Source: an uncultured Flavobacteriales bacterium
GTDB lineage: Bacteria > Bacteroidota > Bacteroidia > Flavobacteriales_E > Vicingaceae
Length of the DNA: 64,000 nt
Direction of reading: 5' to 3'
Assembly: GCA_905479995.1 (NCBI GenBank)
Contig: CAJQON010000003.1
Span: forward strand, 62,001 to 126,000
Below, in pieces: positions 17,671-26,248 of the stretch; the first letter of the stretch is position 1; every line of letters begins with the position of its first letter. The notes beneath the pieces are model-generated. The model was not told the origin of the DNA. It saw nothing but the letters and a program-made list of their open reading frames with translations, and did not search any database. The position numbers and the translations under genes were made by a program.

Positions 17671-18693
17671 ATGAACTTTACAAAAGAGAAAACATTTATT
17701 ATTGCCGAATTGTCTGCTAACCATAATGGTGACATTGAAATTGCTAAAGAAACAATAAAGGCTGCAAAACGAGCTGGTGCTGATGCAATAAAAATGCAAA
17801 CTTATACTGCCGATACAATGACTATTGATAGTAAGAAGGATTATTTTAGAATTGAGCATGGTACCGCTTGGGATGGAGAGTACTATTACAACTTATATCA
17901 AAGAGCCTTCACTCCATGGGAATGGCATGCTGAATTATTTGATTTGGCAGCACAAGAAGGTTTAATTTGTTTTTCATCGCCTTTCGATAAAACTTCTGTT
18001 GATTTACTGGAAGGACTTAATTGCCCCATCTATAAAATAGCATCATTTGAAATTACCGATATTCCATTAATTGAATATGTAGCCTCTAAGAACAAACCAA
18101 TAATTATTTCTACTGGTATTGCTGATATAAAAGACATTGAATTAGCCATAGAAACATGTAAAAAGGCTGGAAACAATCAAATTACCATCTTAAAATGTAC
18201 CTCGGCATATCCTGCAGACCCAAAGGATGCTAACCTCATTACAATACCTGACATTAAAAATAGATTTAACGTAGAAGCTGGACTTTCTGATCATACTATG
18301 GGAATTGAAGGGCCTATTGTTGCAGTTGCTTTGGGTGCTAAGGTTATTGAAAAACACTTTATACTTAACGAAAGTATTGGTGGACCTGATGCTCATTTTT
18401 CATTAACTGAAAATACATTTTCTGAAATGGTTAAAGCAGTGAGAAAAGCTGAACATATGATAGGTAACGTAGATTATGAAATGACTCCTGGAAAGAAAAA
18501 AAGCAGGGAATTTTCACGTTCTCTTTTTGTAGTTGAAGATGTAAAAAAAGGTGACATAATAACTGAGAATAACATTCGTTCTATACGTCCTGGATACGGC
18601 TTACACCCTAAGCATTACAAAGAAATATTGGGTAAAACATTTAATACGAGTATAGAAAAAGGAGAACCACTTTCTATTGATGTAATTAATTAA
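17671..18693 (+). CDS. pseI: PseI, pseudaminic acid synthase
   Basis: Condenses 2,4-diacetamido-2,4,6-trideoxy-L-altrose (or a variant) with phosphoenolpyruvate. The 340-residue protein has a NeuB-type TIM barrel (1 to about 275) with IIAELSANHNGDIEIA at the start, KMQTYTADTMT (about 40-50), STGIADI, LKCTSAYPA, LSDHTMGIEGPIVAVALGA and IEKHFIL, and a C-terminal SAF antifreeze-like domain (about 285-340, RSLFVVEDVKKGD). The KMQTYTADTMT string is characteristic of PseI rather than NeuB. It closes the plus-strand operon; only one base separates its stop from the stop of the convergent flippase gene, and no terminator is visible. Confidence 0.95.
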   Translation: MNFTKEKTFIIAELSANHNGDIEIAKETIKAAKRAGADAIKMQTYTADTMTIDSKKDYFRIEHGTAWDGEYYYNLYQRAFTPWEWHAELFDLAAQEGLICFSSPFDKTSVDLLEGLNCPIYKIASFEITDIPLIEYVASKNKPIIISTGIADIKDIELAIETCKKAGNNQITILKCTSAYPADPKDANLITIPDIKNRFNVEAGLSDHTMGIEGPIVAVALGAKVIEKHFILNESIGGPDAHFSLTENTFSEMVKAVRKAEHMIGNVDYEMTPGKKKSREFSRSLFVVEDVKKGDIITENNIRSIRPGYGLHPKHYKEILGKTFNTSIEKGEPLSIDVIN

Positions 18694-18694
18694 A

Positions 18695-20191
18695 TTACTT
18701 CCCAGTTTTAGTCAGCTTTCGATAGAAACGATTGATCAATTCATTCATCTCATCAGAAGATTTCATCAGAAGGTTTCCTCCAATAAAAACAATAGTAATT
18801 ATTAAGCTATTTAATATTATTTCTAAGAAATTGTTCTCAAACACTCTTGGTTTAAACGCAAACAGCAACACGACAATTCCGGCATTTATTAAAATAAAAA
18901 TATGATTTAGTGAAAGTAAATTCATTTTTAGCTTTAAAAACACTAAAAAGTATTTTATTATAGAATAAGAAAATATTGTAATACTTGTTGCAATGGCTGC
19001 TCCAACAATTCCATAAGCATTTATAAAAACATAATTACTTACTAATGTTACCACTATTAATAAAGGTGCCAAAAAACCATTCCACCTATAATTTTTAGTT
19101 CCATTAATCATAAAATCCGAAGTACTAAAAACTCCATCAAAAACCTTTGCCAAACCTATAAAAAAGACCACCCATTTTCCTTTAGAATAAATTTCTCCAT
19201 TTGGAATTATTAAAAATAATTCATCAATACTAAACCATACCAACATAAATAAAAATAGACTAATAATAGCCATATTAATTCCGGTTTGCTTAAACATATC
19301 AGCCACTTCATCATTCTTTTTGTCAGTAATTTTTTTAGTCAAAATAGGAAATACCAATTGGTGTATAATCCTTTTAGGCAACTCAATGATAGTTGCAATG
19401 AAAAAAGCTATAGCATAAATCCCTAATAATTTAAAATCATCGGTAATACTACTAATCATTACAGAATCAATTTTACCAACCATTACAACTCCACTTACAC
19501 CAATAATTAAATAAGCAGCATAAGAAATAATTTCTTTTTTATTCGCTTTAGTTGTAAGCATTTTGGGTGCTGAAAATTGAAATTTACATCTAGATCTAAA
19601 AAAGATAAACAAAATTACTACTTCAATAAAATGAGCTGCTACATACCAAAATATCAATTGAAAGAAATCGATAAACCCAAAATGAAATACAGCTAATAGT
19701 CCAATCAAAACAACTCTCCTATAAATGTTTTTCATGAACGAAGAAAACACCGTGAGAGACTTAGTAGCCAAAATTGCTTCTATTAAATATTGGTAGATGT
19801 AGCAAACTAAAATTGGCAATACATAAATTAAGTAATTACTATATTTAAGTGCATCATCACCAAGCCAAGCAATAATTTCCATTTTAAATCCTAGAAAAAC
19901 TAACGCTAACAATAGTAAAGCTATTAATGGCACCAAAAACAAAAGTGAAATAAAACTATTTTGCTCGCGACCTTCTTTGAATGTATGCAAAAATCGTGCA
20001 GGCAAACCACTTGTTCCCAACAATATAAAGGGAAAAAGTAAAATAGAAACATCAAAAATATAATTTAATATACCTATTTCTAACTCAGATATAATGGTCG
20101 TTTGAAGCCACAAGACATTTACTACACCTAGCAATACTCCAAAGTAATTAATGATAGAGGTCGATATGGTTTTTCTAATTACAATGCCCAT
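18695..20191 (-). CDS. polysaccharide flippase (Wzx/MATE-like)
   Basis: A 498-residue inner-membrane protein with about 12-14 hydrophobic segments and few loops. The N-terminus (IRKTISTSIINYFGVLLGVV) and the LGTSGLPARFLHTFKE loop resemble Bacteroidota polysaccharide biosynthesis proteins of the MOP (Wzx) superfamily, which move lipid-linked glycans across the membrane. It is the last gene of a minus-strand set with a GT2 glycosyltransferase and a YfhO protein. A second flippase lies at 33 kb, so this one may serve a different glycan or the pseudaminic acid product. Substrate cannot be told from sequence. Confidence 0.8.
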   Translation of the reverse strand: MGIVIRKTISTSIINYFGVLLGVVNVLWLQTTIISELEIGILNYIFDVSILLFPFILLGTSGLPARFLHTFKEGREQNSFISLLFLVPLIALLLLALVFLGFKMEIIAWLGDDALKYSNYLIYVLPILVCYIYQYLIEAILATKSLTVFSSFMKNIYRRVVLIGLLAVFHFGFIDFFQLIFWYVAAHFIEVVILFIFFRSRCKFQFSAPKMLTTKANKKEIISYAAYLIIGVSGVVMVGKIDSVMISSITDDFKLLGIYAIAFFIATIIELPKRIIHQLVFPILTKKITDKKNDEVADMFKQTGINMAIISLFLFMLVWFSIDELFLIIPNGEIYSKGKWVVFFIGLAKVFDGVFSTSDFMINGTKNYRWNGFLAPLLIVVTLVSNYVFINAYGIVGAAIATSITIFSYSIIKYFLVFLKLKMNLLSLNHIFILINAGIVVLLFAFKPRVFENNFLEIILNSLIITIVFIGGNLLMKSSDEMNELINRFYRKLTKTGK

Positions 20192-20257
20192 AATTTAACT
20201 AACTATAAAACTTAAGTATTATTAATTGTACTAAATTTATGAATGGAATTATACCAA

Positions 20258-21142
20258 TCAACTTATCAAACCAACAAAAGCAAGCCTTCTCATTCTTATT
20301 AGGTATCTTCCTTTAATGGCTTCTCCTTTTATTAAAAATTGTATGTAAAAGAAATATACAACGCAATATTTTAAGAAATATTCAACCAATTTAATCAAGT
20401 ATGATAATTTGTTAATTGATAATACTCTTAATTTCTCTTCTTCACCTAATTTTCTGCTAAGCCCATCAAATGATTCATCAGAAATCCTAACGTCATCTAT
20501 ATGGTGGTCAACCTTTAATTCAGGAATATAATACACTTCTGTACTTATTTTTTCTACCTCTAAAAAAATGTACTTGTCATCTACTCTCCACTTTAAAGCA
20601 TTGTTAAAACCTCCAACTTTAAGTAAAATGTCCTTTTTATAAGACATGTTACAACCTGGCGGGTATTTTTTTCCGTAACATTTAAATTTTTCGGAACCAT
20701 AATCAACATGAGTTACCATCATTCTTGTATGATAAGAAAGCCAAGCTGGTTCTTTAGATTCATAAAACGGTATTACCTTACCTCCTACTCCTTGATAACT
20801 GGGGTTGTTTTCAAAACAAGCAATTGTCAATTCCAATAACTTTTTGTCTGCAATTCCGTCATCATCAATGTAGGTAATAATTGGTGAACTTGCTTCTTTT
20901 ACGCCTCTATTTCTAGCAAATGATAACCCTTGATTAGATTCTATGAAGTATTTAATATTTACTGAACTTGAATATTCTTTCAAGATTTCTTGACAGATTG
21001 AGTCTGTATTATCGGACGAATTGTTGTTTATTATTATTATTTCATAATCCGTTTTGGCCAACGATTGATTTATGAGACTTAATATTGATTGTCGAATATA
21101 TTTGTCTCGATTATAAGAGCATACTATTGCCGATATTTTCAT
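20258..21142 (-). CDS. GT2 family glycosyltransferase
   Basis: About 294 residues from the ATG at 21142 (the frame extends 8 codons further to a TTG). The GT-A fold is clear: KISAIVCSYNRDKYI at the start, INNNSSDNT (about 42-50), the donor-binding NQGLSFARNRGV, and the metal-binding IDDDG (about 92-96). The C-terminal 70 residues carry a hydrophobic stretch (YFLKYCVVYFFYIQFLI) that could tether it to the membrane. Sugar donor and acceptor are unknown. It lies 45 bases after the YfhO gene and 66 before the flippase, consistent with one transcript. Confidence 0.85.
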   Translation of the reverse strand: MKISAIVCSYNRDKYIRQSILSLINQSLAKTDYEIIIINNNSSDNTDSICQEILKEYSSSVNIKYFIESNQGLSFARNRGVKEASSPIITYIDDDGIADKKLLELTIACFENNPSYQGVGGKVIPFYESKEPAWLSYHTRMMVTHVDYGSEKFKCYGKKYPPGCNMSYKKDILLKVGGFNNALKWRVDDKYIFLEVEKISTEVYYIPELKVDHHIDDVRISDESFDGLSRKLGEEEKLRVLSINKLSYLIKLVEYFLKYCVVYFFYIQFLIKGEAIKGRYLIRMRRLAFVGLIS

Positions 21143-21187
21143 ACTATACTTTTGTTTTTGAAACAAGCATTTTCATTCTTAAATCAA

Positions 21188-23848
21188 TTAATCTTTTTTA
21201 AATTTCAACAATTTTGGAAAGGCCGTTAGCAATAACGTAATAGCAATTATAGCAAATGCTAACAAACTAATAACATTACCTGTCGCTAACATTTTTGGTT
21301 CAAATTTGAATTCAACTTTATGGGTTCCTCCTGGTATATTTAATGCTCTAAGTACATAATTAGCTCTTAAATGCTCCACCTCTTTTCCATCAATATAAGC
21401 TACCCAATCATCTTTGTAATGCAATTCAGAAAAGACTGCTAAAACATTGGTATTAGCAGTCGCTGTATAAGCTATATGGTTAGGTTTATAGTCATCCATA
21501 ACAATTGATGCTCCAGTAATGTCGTTAGATATATTTGAAACCAATGCTGCGTATTCTTGATGAACAACTGCTGTAGTTTTCGGATCGATTTCACCTAAAG
21601 CGATTATTTCTTCATTAGGATTGTTTACTAACTTAGCAGCTTTAACAATCCATGCATTACCATATGCGTAAGGGTTATCAAACACCAAATTACCTTGATA
21701 TAAAAAATACTTATTGTTTAACATATTCAACACCTTAATTTTTTCTGGTGTTTGTAACATGTTTACTTCTTTAGAAATATAAAAATCAATCAGATCTTGG
21801 TATCGTGCCATTTTTGCAGCATGATATCCTCCAGTAGATTTATGAAAGTAACACACAGAAGCACTATTAAAAGGGTTATCTAAATTCATAACCCTATAAT
21901 TTGAATTAAAGTTTAAAGTGGCAAATCGAATACTTTCTTCTATCTTCCTTGTATTTTTCCTGTCTTCTTTTACCGGCTCAGCCTTTCGAGTCTGAAACTC
22001 TTGCTCAATAGCAGGGTTTTTAGCAACTTCTTTGTTGTAAATATCAAAGTCACCTTGAGTAGCATTTGGAGTATTACCAAAACCTGTATTCTTTTCCCAT
22101 GAGAGGTATTCTCTTTTATTTTGAGGATTTTTAGTATTACTCAAATAACGTTTATCAATCATCCAAACATCAATAAGTGCTACTGTTGACAAACAAATTA
22201 TTGCTACATTATATTTTATTTTTTTAGTAATCCAAAGAAATAAAATTGCCAAGCCAATTATTAAAAACAATAATGTTCTATAAGCATCACTTCTAAAGGC
22301 ACTAATTCTAAAGTCTGTAACTGCAGCTTCTGCATCAGCAGGATTAATGCTAGCAGGATTTGAGTTATGAGCTACATACATTTGATTTAAAGTAGCATCT
22401 TCAATGTCACTAGTAAAATCTAATAATCCTGGCAATAAAGCTAATATTAATACAAAGCCAGCTACAGAACCTCCAACTAACATTAATTTTTTAATGTTTT
22501 CCTTAGCCCATTCTTGATTATTGTAAACATGGTTAACAAAGAGCATTGCCATTAAAGGGAACAGCAAGTTGAGTACAATCATCATAGAAGATACCGTTCT
22601 AAACTTACTGTAAAGCGGTACATAATCAATAAAAAAGTTAGTCAGCCACATCTCTTCAATTGAACCACCTAAGTTTTTACCCCAGCTCAATAATACGGTT
22701 AAAATAATAACCCCCAATAGTGGCCATCTAAACGAAGATTTAACCAATACTAAATACATTATTGCAAATAAAACTATTATTGCTCCTAAATAGTTTGCCC
22801 CTGAAGTAAACGGTTGATCTCCCCAGTATCCACCAAATACTTTTCCATTCGTTTTTTGGTATTGCTCTACTGAAAAATTAAATAGCGCTGGATTCTCTGC
22901 TCGTAGATAATCAAAATATTCCCCTGTCAAATTCTTACTATCTCCTTTAACGTTAGGTATTAGTAGATTTAATGTTTCTTGCTTACCATAACACCAATTC
23001 ACAATATAATCTCTATCTAATCCTGTAGATTGTGATGCAACTTTATCCGATCCGTCAGGATTAATAGTCAACTCTGGGGCTCCCCTCATTGTTTCTTGAC
23101 CATACGAATAGGTATAGTAAGAGGTAGTAAAATTAGCCAATAGACTAAAGACAAGAGCAATAAGAACCATACCGGTTCGTATAAAAAATGACTTAACTTG
23201 TTTGTCAATTAAGGATTTAATGAATTGATAAATTCCTATTGCTATTAAGATAAAACCTAAGTAGTATGTCATTTGTATGTGACCAGAGAGTATCTCTAGG
23301 GCCATAAAGAACGCAAATAAGGCAGCAGATAAAATGATTTTTTTGCTCTGATATACCATAATAAATGTACCTAATACTGCTGGCATATAGGATAAGGCTC
23401 CCATCTTAGTATTATGTCCTGCTGCAAGAATATGCATATGATAGGCCATAAAACCATAAGCAAAAGCTCCTAACACACCAATGAGAGTCTCAATTTTTAA
23501 AGACTTAGCAAGTATAAAGAAAGAGAGCATCGCAATAAACATCATATTTATTGGAAAGGGTGTTTTCATTGAAAGGATTTGAGACATTATGAGAAAACCA
23601 TTCATGTAACTCAAATCAATTATAAAGCCAGGCATCCCTCCAAAAATTGAATTAGTCCAAGCAGTTTCTTCTCCAAAAAATGTTCTAAAATCTTGCATTT
23701 CTTTGGCTGTCGCTCTCCAAGTAGAAATATCTCCTTGTACTAAACTAAACCCCTGTATTACAGGGAAAAAGTAAATTGCTGCAACTACAAAAAATCCTAA
23801 TAGGATAACTAAATATTTCCAATTGTTGTTAAAAAAATCTTTTATCAT
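21188..23848 (-). CDS. YfhO family membrane protein
   Basis: A large polytopic membrane protein of about 886 residues from the ATG at 23848. The N-terminal half has about eleven hydrophobic helices (KYLVILLGFFVVAAIYFFPV first) and the family hallmark loop FRTFFGEETAWTNSIFGGMPGF; the C-terminal part holds a soluble beta-rich domain (about 600-850) with YKDDWVAYIDGKEV and RANYVLRALNIPGGTH, then a final helix. YfhO proteins are GT-C-like; the Bacillus member is linked to glycosylation of lipoteichoic acid. Here it probably transfers a sugar from a polyprenyl carrier outside the membrane, judged from its neighbours. No enzyme assay exists for this branch that I can cite. Confidence 0.85.
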   Translation of the reverse strand: MIKDFFNNNWKYLVILLGFFVVAAIYFFPVIQGFSLVQGDISTWRATAKEMQDFRTFFGEETAWTNSIFGGMPGFIIDLSYMNGFLIMSQILSMKTPFPINMMFIAMLSFFILAKSLKIETLIGVLGAFAYGFMAYHMHILAAGHNTKMGALSYMPAVLGTFIMVYQSKKIILSAALFAFFMALEILSGHIQMTYYLGFILIAIGIYQFIKSLIDKQVKSFFIRTGMVLIALVFSLLANFTTSYYTYSYGQETMRGAPELTINPDGSDKVASQSTGLDRDYIVNWCYGKQETLNLLIPNVKGDSKNLTGEYFDYLRAENPALFNFSVEQYQKTNGKVFGGYWGDQPFTSGANYLGAIIVLFAIMYLVLVKSSFRWPLLGVIILTVLLSWGKNLGGSIEEMWLTNFFIDYVPLYSKFRTVSSMMIVLNLLFPLMAMLFVNHVYNNQEWAKENIKKLMLVGGSVAGFVLILALLPGLLDFTSDIEDATLNQMYVAHNSNPASINPADAEAAVTDFRISAFRSDAYRTLLFLIIGLAILFLWITKKIKYNVAIICLSTVALIDVWMIDKRYLSNTKNPQNKREYLSWEKNTGFGNTPNATQGDFDIYNKEVAKNPAIEQEFQTRKAEPVKEDRKNTRKIEESIRFATLNFNSNYRVMNLDNPFNSASVCYFHKSTGGYHAAKMARYQDLIDFYISKEVNMLQTPEKIKVLNMLNNKYFLYQGNLVFDNPYAYGNAWIVKAAKLVNNPNEEIIALGEIDPKTTAVVHQEYAALVSNISNDITGASIVMDDYKPNHIAYTATANTNVLAVFSELHYKDDWVAYIDGKEVEHLRANYVLRALNIPGGTHKVEFKFEPKMLATGNVISLLAFAIIAITLLLTAFPKLLKFKKD

Positions 23849-24008
23849 AATATTCAATTGCGTTAATTATAAAACGGACTTCAATATCCGCTATTTTTTT
23901 GAGATAAGAAAATTCTAAAATGACTAAGATCAATTTTTCTAGTGATTAAATAAATAATAAGATTTTTAAGAAAAAAATACAATAGAAAAATTAATGAATA
24001 GATCTATT

Positions 24009-24718
24009 TTACAAACAAGCCGATTTTACAAAACAAGAAAAGGCTCGAAATGCATCGTTCCAGCCATTTTTCTTCCCTTCCTCATAGGTTCTACCGAAGT
24101 ATGATATACCTACTTCGTAAATTCTAATGTTATTTACCCTAGATAGTTTTGCTGTTAATTCTGGTTCAAATCCAAAACGTTTCTCTTTGAGCTTAAGATT
24201 TTTAACCACATCTGCTTTCATAAGCTTATAACATGTTTCCATATCAGTTATATTCAAATTATTAAACATATTTGACAGAAAGGTTAAGAATTTATTACCT
24301 ACAGAGTGCCAAAAGAACAATATTCGATGAGGCTTACCACCAATAAACCTTGAGCCATAAACAACATCAGCAAACCCGTCCACAATTGGCTTTAATAATA
24401 AATTATATTCTTCAGGATCATATTCTAAATCAGCATCCTGAATAATGAGGTAATCACCTGTTGCTTTCTCAATTGCTTTATGAATAGCAGCACCTTTCCC
24501 CATATTTTTTTTTGGTTATAAAGTGTAATTCCTAGCTCGGGGTTTTTACTAACGTATAATTTTATTACATCCACTGTATCATCTGAAGAAAAATCATTAA
24601 CAATAATTACTTCCTTTGTAATACCTCCAATTAGAGAAACAGATTTAATTTTATCAAGAATTTGGTGTATTGTTTGTGCCTCATTGTAGGCAGGAATTAG
24701 GATTGAGAGCTTCGTTAT
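24009..24718 (-). pseudogene. broken GT2 glycosyltransferase (DPM1-like)
   Basis: The C-terminal frame (24009-24503, 164 codons) starts inside a conserved motif, [12 protein letters not shown], and has [19 protein letters not shown] and the usual GT2 tail. Translating further upstream gives an equally well conserved N-terminus, TKLSILIPAYNEAQTIHQIL and EVIIVNDFSSDDTVDVI, but in another frame. The switch is at a run of nine A on the minus strand (24505-24513); ten would restore one frame. The expected start codon is ATA (24716-24718) and no ATG, GTG or TTG precedes it before a stop. Two lesions suggest a recent pseudogene, unless they are sequencing errors or the A-run is a slippage site. The intact enzyme would be a polyprenyl-phosphate glycosyltransferase. 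Confidence 0.75.
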
Positions 24719-24786
24719 GAAAATTATTTCTAAAAAAGTAGTATAAATATATAATAAACCAAAGGCGCTAGATACTAACTAGGGTT

Positions 24787-25188
24787 TCACCTTAATAGGG
24801 TTACTGATCCTTTATAAGTTTCAATCAATTCAACTCCATCGTTAAAATACCCTATTGTAAAAATATAAAAATACACTCCTCCTGGTACTTTATCACCAGT
24901 ATTAGTTCTACCATACCAAGGTTCACTAATTTGATTAGATTGAAACAACAACTGCCCCCATCGATTATATATTTCCTTTTTCAAACTAGTGATACAATAT
25001 GACTGAACATTAAACCCATCATTATTCATATCCAAATTTGGCGTGAATACGTTAGGTATATTAATTCCCGATTCTATATCAATACCAATGCATTCTACTG
25101 TTTGTGATTTCAATGATAGAGTAGTGCTAAAAAAAATCGTAAAAACTAATAGTTCAAGTTTTATATTATAATCTTTCCACTTCCTCAT
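24787..25188 (-). CDS. small secreted protein consisting of a T9SS type B sorting domain
   Basis: A 133-residue product with an N-terminal signal segment (LELLVFTIFFSTTLSLKSQ). Almost everything after it is the CHU_C/gliding-motility-associated sorting domain: INIPNVFTPNLDMNNDGF, IYNRWGQLLFQSN, WYGRTNTGDKVPGGVYFYIF and the terminal GSVTLLR. Normally this domain is the tail of a large exported protein. Here no cargo domain is present; only about 20 residues separate signal peptide and tail. It could be a remnant, a minimal T9SS substrate, or a competitor for the secretion machinery. It stands alone next to the broken GT2 gene, with a perfect -7 box five bases before its ATG. Confidence 0.85.
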   Translation of the reverse strand: MRKWKDYNIKLELLVFTIFFSTTLSLKSQTVECIGIDIESGINIPNVFTPNLDMNNDGFNVQSYCITSLKKEIYNRWGQLLFQSNQISEPWYGRTNTGDKVPGGVYFYIFTIGYFNDGVELIETYKGSVTLLR

Positions 25189-25193
25189 TAAAA

Positions 25194-25201
25194 CAAAATT
25201 A
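25194..25201 (-). promoter_or_regulatory. -7 promoter box of the small T9SS protein gene
   Basis: TAATTTTG on the minus strand matches TAnnTTTG and ends five bases before the start codon, so the message may be leaderless. Confidence 0.45.
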
Positions 25202-25251
25202 ACTATTTCCGTAGATAGATGAACTGAAAGTGCAACTTTATAAATAAAGAA

Positions 25252-26175
25252 CTACAAATGATTCATTAAATATTTATATAAAGCTACCATATTTTCAATG
25301 TCTTGCTTGTGTACTTTTTCATCGGGTGTATGCACATTATCTTCTGGTGCGCCAATAAAACACCAGTCAAAAGGAAAAGGAGAACGTTGTAATGAGTTCC
25401 CATCACTTCCTCCAGCACTTTCCACTTCTATCTGAAATTTAACGCCACTTTCTTTTGCCAATGCCACAATTTTATTCAAATATGTTCTTCTTGGAATTCC
25501 AGAATCTCGCATAGAAACTGCTACACCATTTCCGTGTTGAACACCTGGTGTAACCCAAGTAATATCAGAAATTAACGCCTGCTGTACTTGATAGTTTTCG
25601 TATAAATACTTGGCCAAATAACCAACACTTCCCCCTCCGTGTTCTTCCCAAGTGGAAAACACTATAGCTCCGTTTTCTAAGGTTTCTGCTACTTTTAAGG
25701 CATTCCAAACACCCAAACGATTATCCATATAGCAACATTGAACAAAGTCGTCTGTTTCTCTAAAATCTGGCTTATATGTCAATGTAGTGGCCCTATCAAT
25801 TTCTCTATTAAAGTCGGCTGAATAGCTTAAAAACTCATGTTCATCTTCTTCCACTTTTAACACAGCCTCTATTTTACCTTGCGAATCTTCTCCAACTAGC
25901 TTTGTTCCTCTTTTTGCTCCTGGACCACCAATTTTAATGAGATTATTTTTATAACCTACCGTATAACCTATAGAGTCTATGTGTGCAAAAATAGCTGTAG
26001 TTGGTTTCCCAAAAACTAAAATTATGTTCTCTTGAAATCCATCTCCAAAAACTATTTTAGGCTGAACTGCCCAATTGCTTTTATGTTGTTCAATAAAATT
26101 CAACAAGTATTCTGTCATGTTCAATTCACTTCCCGAAGGAGCTTCAATTGCACAAAGTTCTTTTAATAATTCCAT
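25252..26175 (-). CDS. M42 family metallopeptidase
   Basis: A 307-residue cytoplasmic aminopeptidase-like protein. Metal ligands of the M42 (glutamyl aminopeptidase/tetrahedral TET) family can be placed: FAHIDSIG (first His and Asp), YMDNRLGVW (bridging Asp), STWEEHGG (catalytic Glu and ligand Glu), ISDITW (Asp) and DNVHTPDEKV (last His). ESAGGSDGNSLQRSPFP is the conserved G-S-D-G loop. These enzymes trim peptides from the N-terminus with two metal ions, usually as dodecamers. It follows dnaN on the same strand but behind a strong terminator, so it is probably transcribed from its own promoter or by read-through. Confidence 0.85.
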   Translation of the reverse strand: MELLKELCAIEAPSGSELNMTEYLLNFIEQHKSNWAVQPKIVFGDGFQENIILVFGKPTTAIFAHIDSIGYTVGYKNNLIKIGGPGAKRGTKLVGEDSQGKIEAVLKVEEDEHEFLSYSADFNREIDRATTLTYKPDFRETDDFVQCCYMDNRLGVWNALKVAETLENGAIVFSTWEEHGGGSVGYLAKYLYENYQVQQALISDITWVTPGVQHGNGVAVSMRDSGIPRRTYLNKIVALAKESGVKFQIEVESAGGSDGNSLQRSPFPFDWCFIGAPEDNVHTPDEKVHKQDIENMVALYKYLMNHL

Positions 26176-26184
26176 ATTTCCCTT

Positions 26185-26230
26185 AAAAAAAAAGCTGCCA
26201 ATGGTTCGTTTAACTTACCATGACAGCTTT
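26185..26230 (-). terminator. intrinsic terminator of dnaN
   Basis: On the minus strand a stem (AAAGCTG with CAGCTTT, and inner ATGGT with ACCAT) is followed by a run of T. It lies just downstream of the dnaN stop and upstream of the M42 peptidase start. Confidence 0.75.
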
Positions 26231-26248
26231 ATATATATTGTTTTTATC

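Noticed and set aside
24009-24503. A 164-codon frame as a complete short glycosyltransferase
   Set aside because: Its ATG lies inside the conserved [11 protein letters not shown] motif, and the missing N-terminus is coded upstream in another frame.
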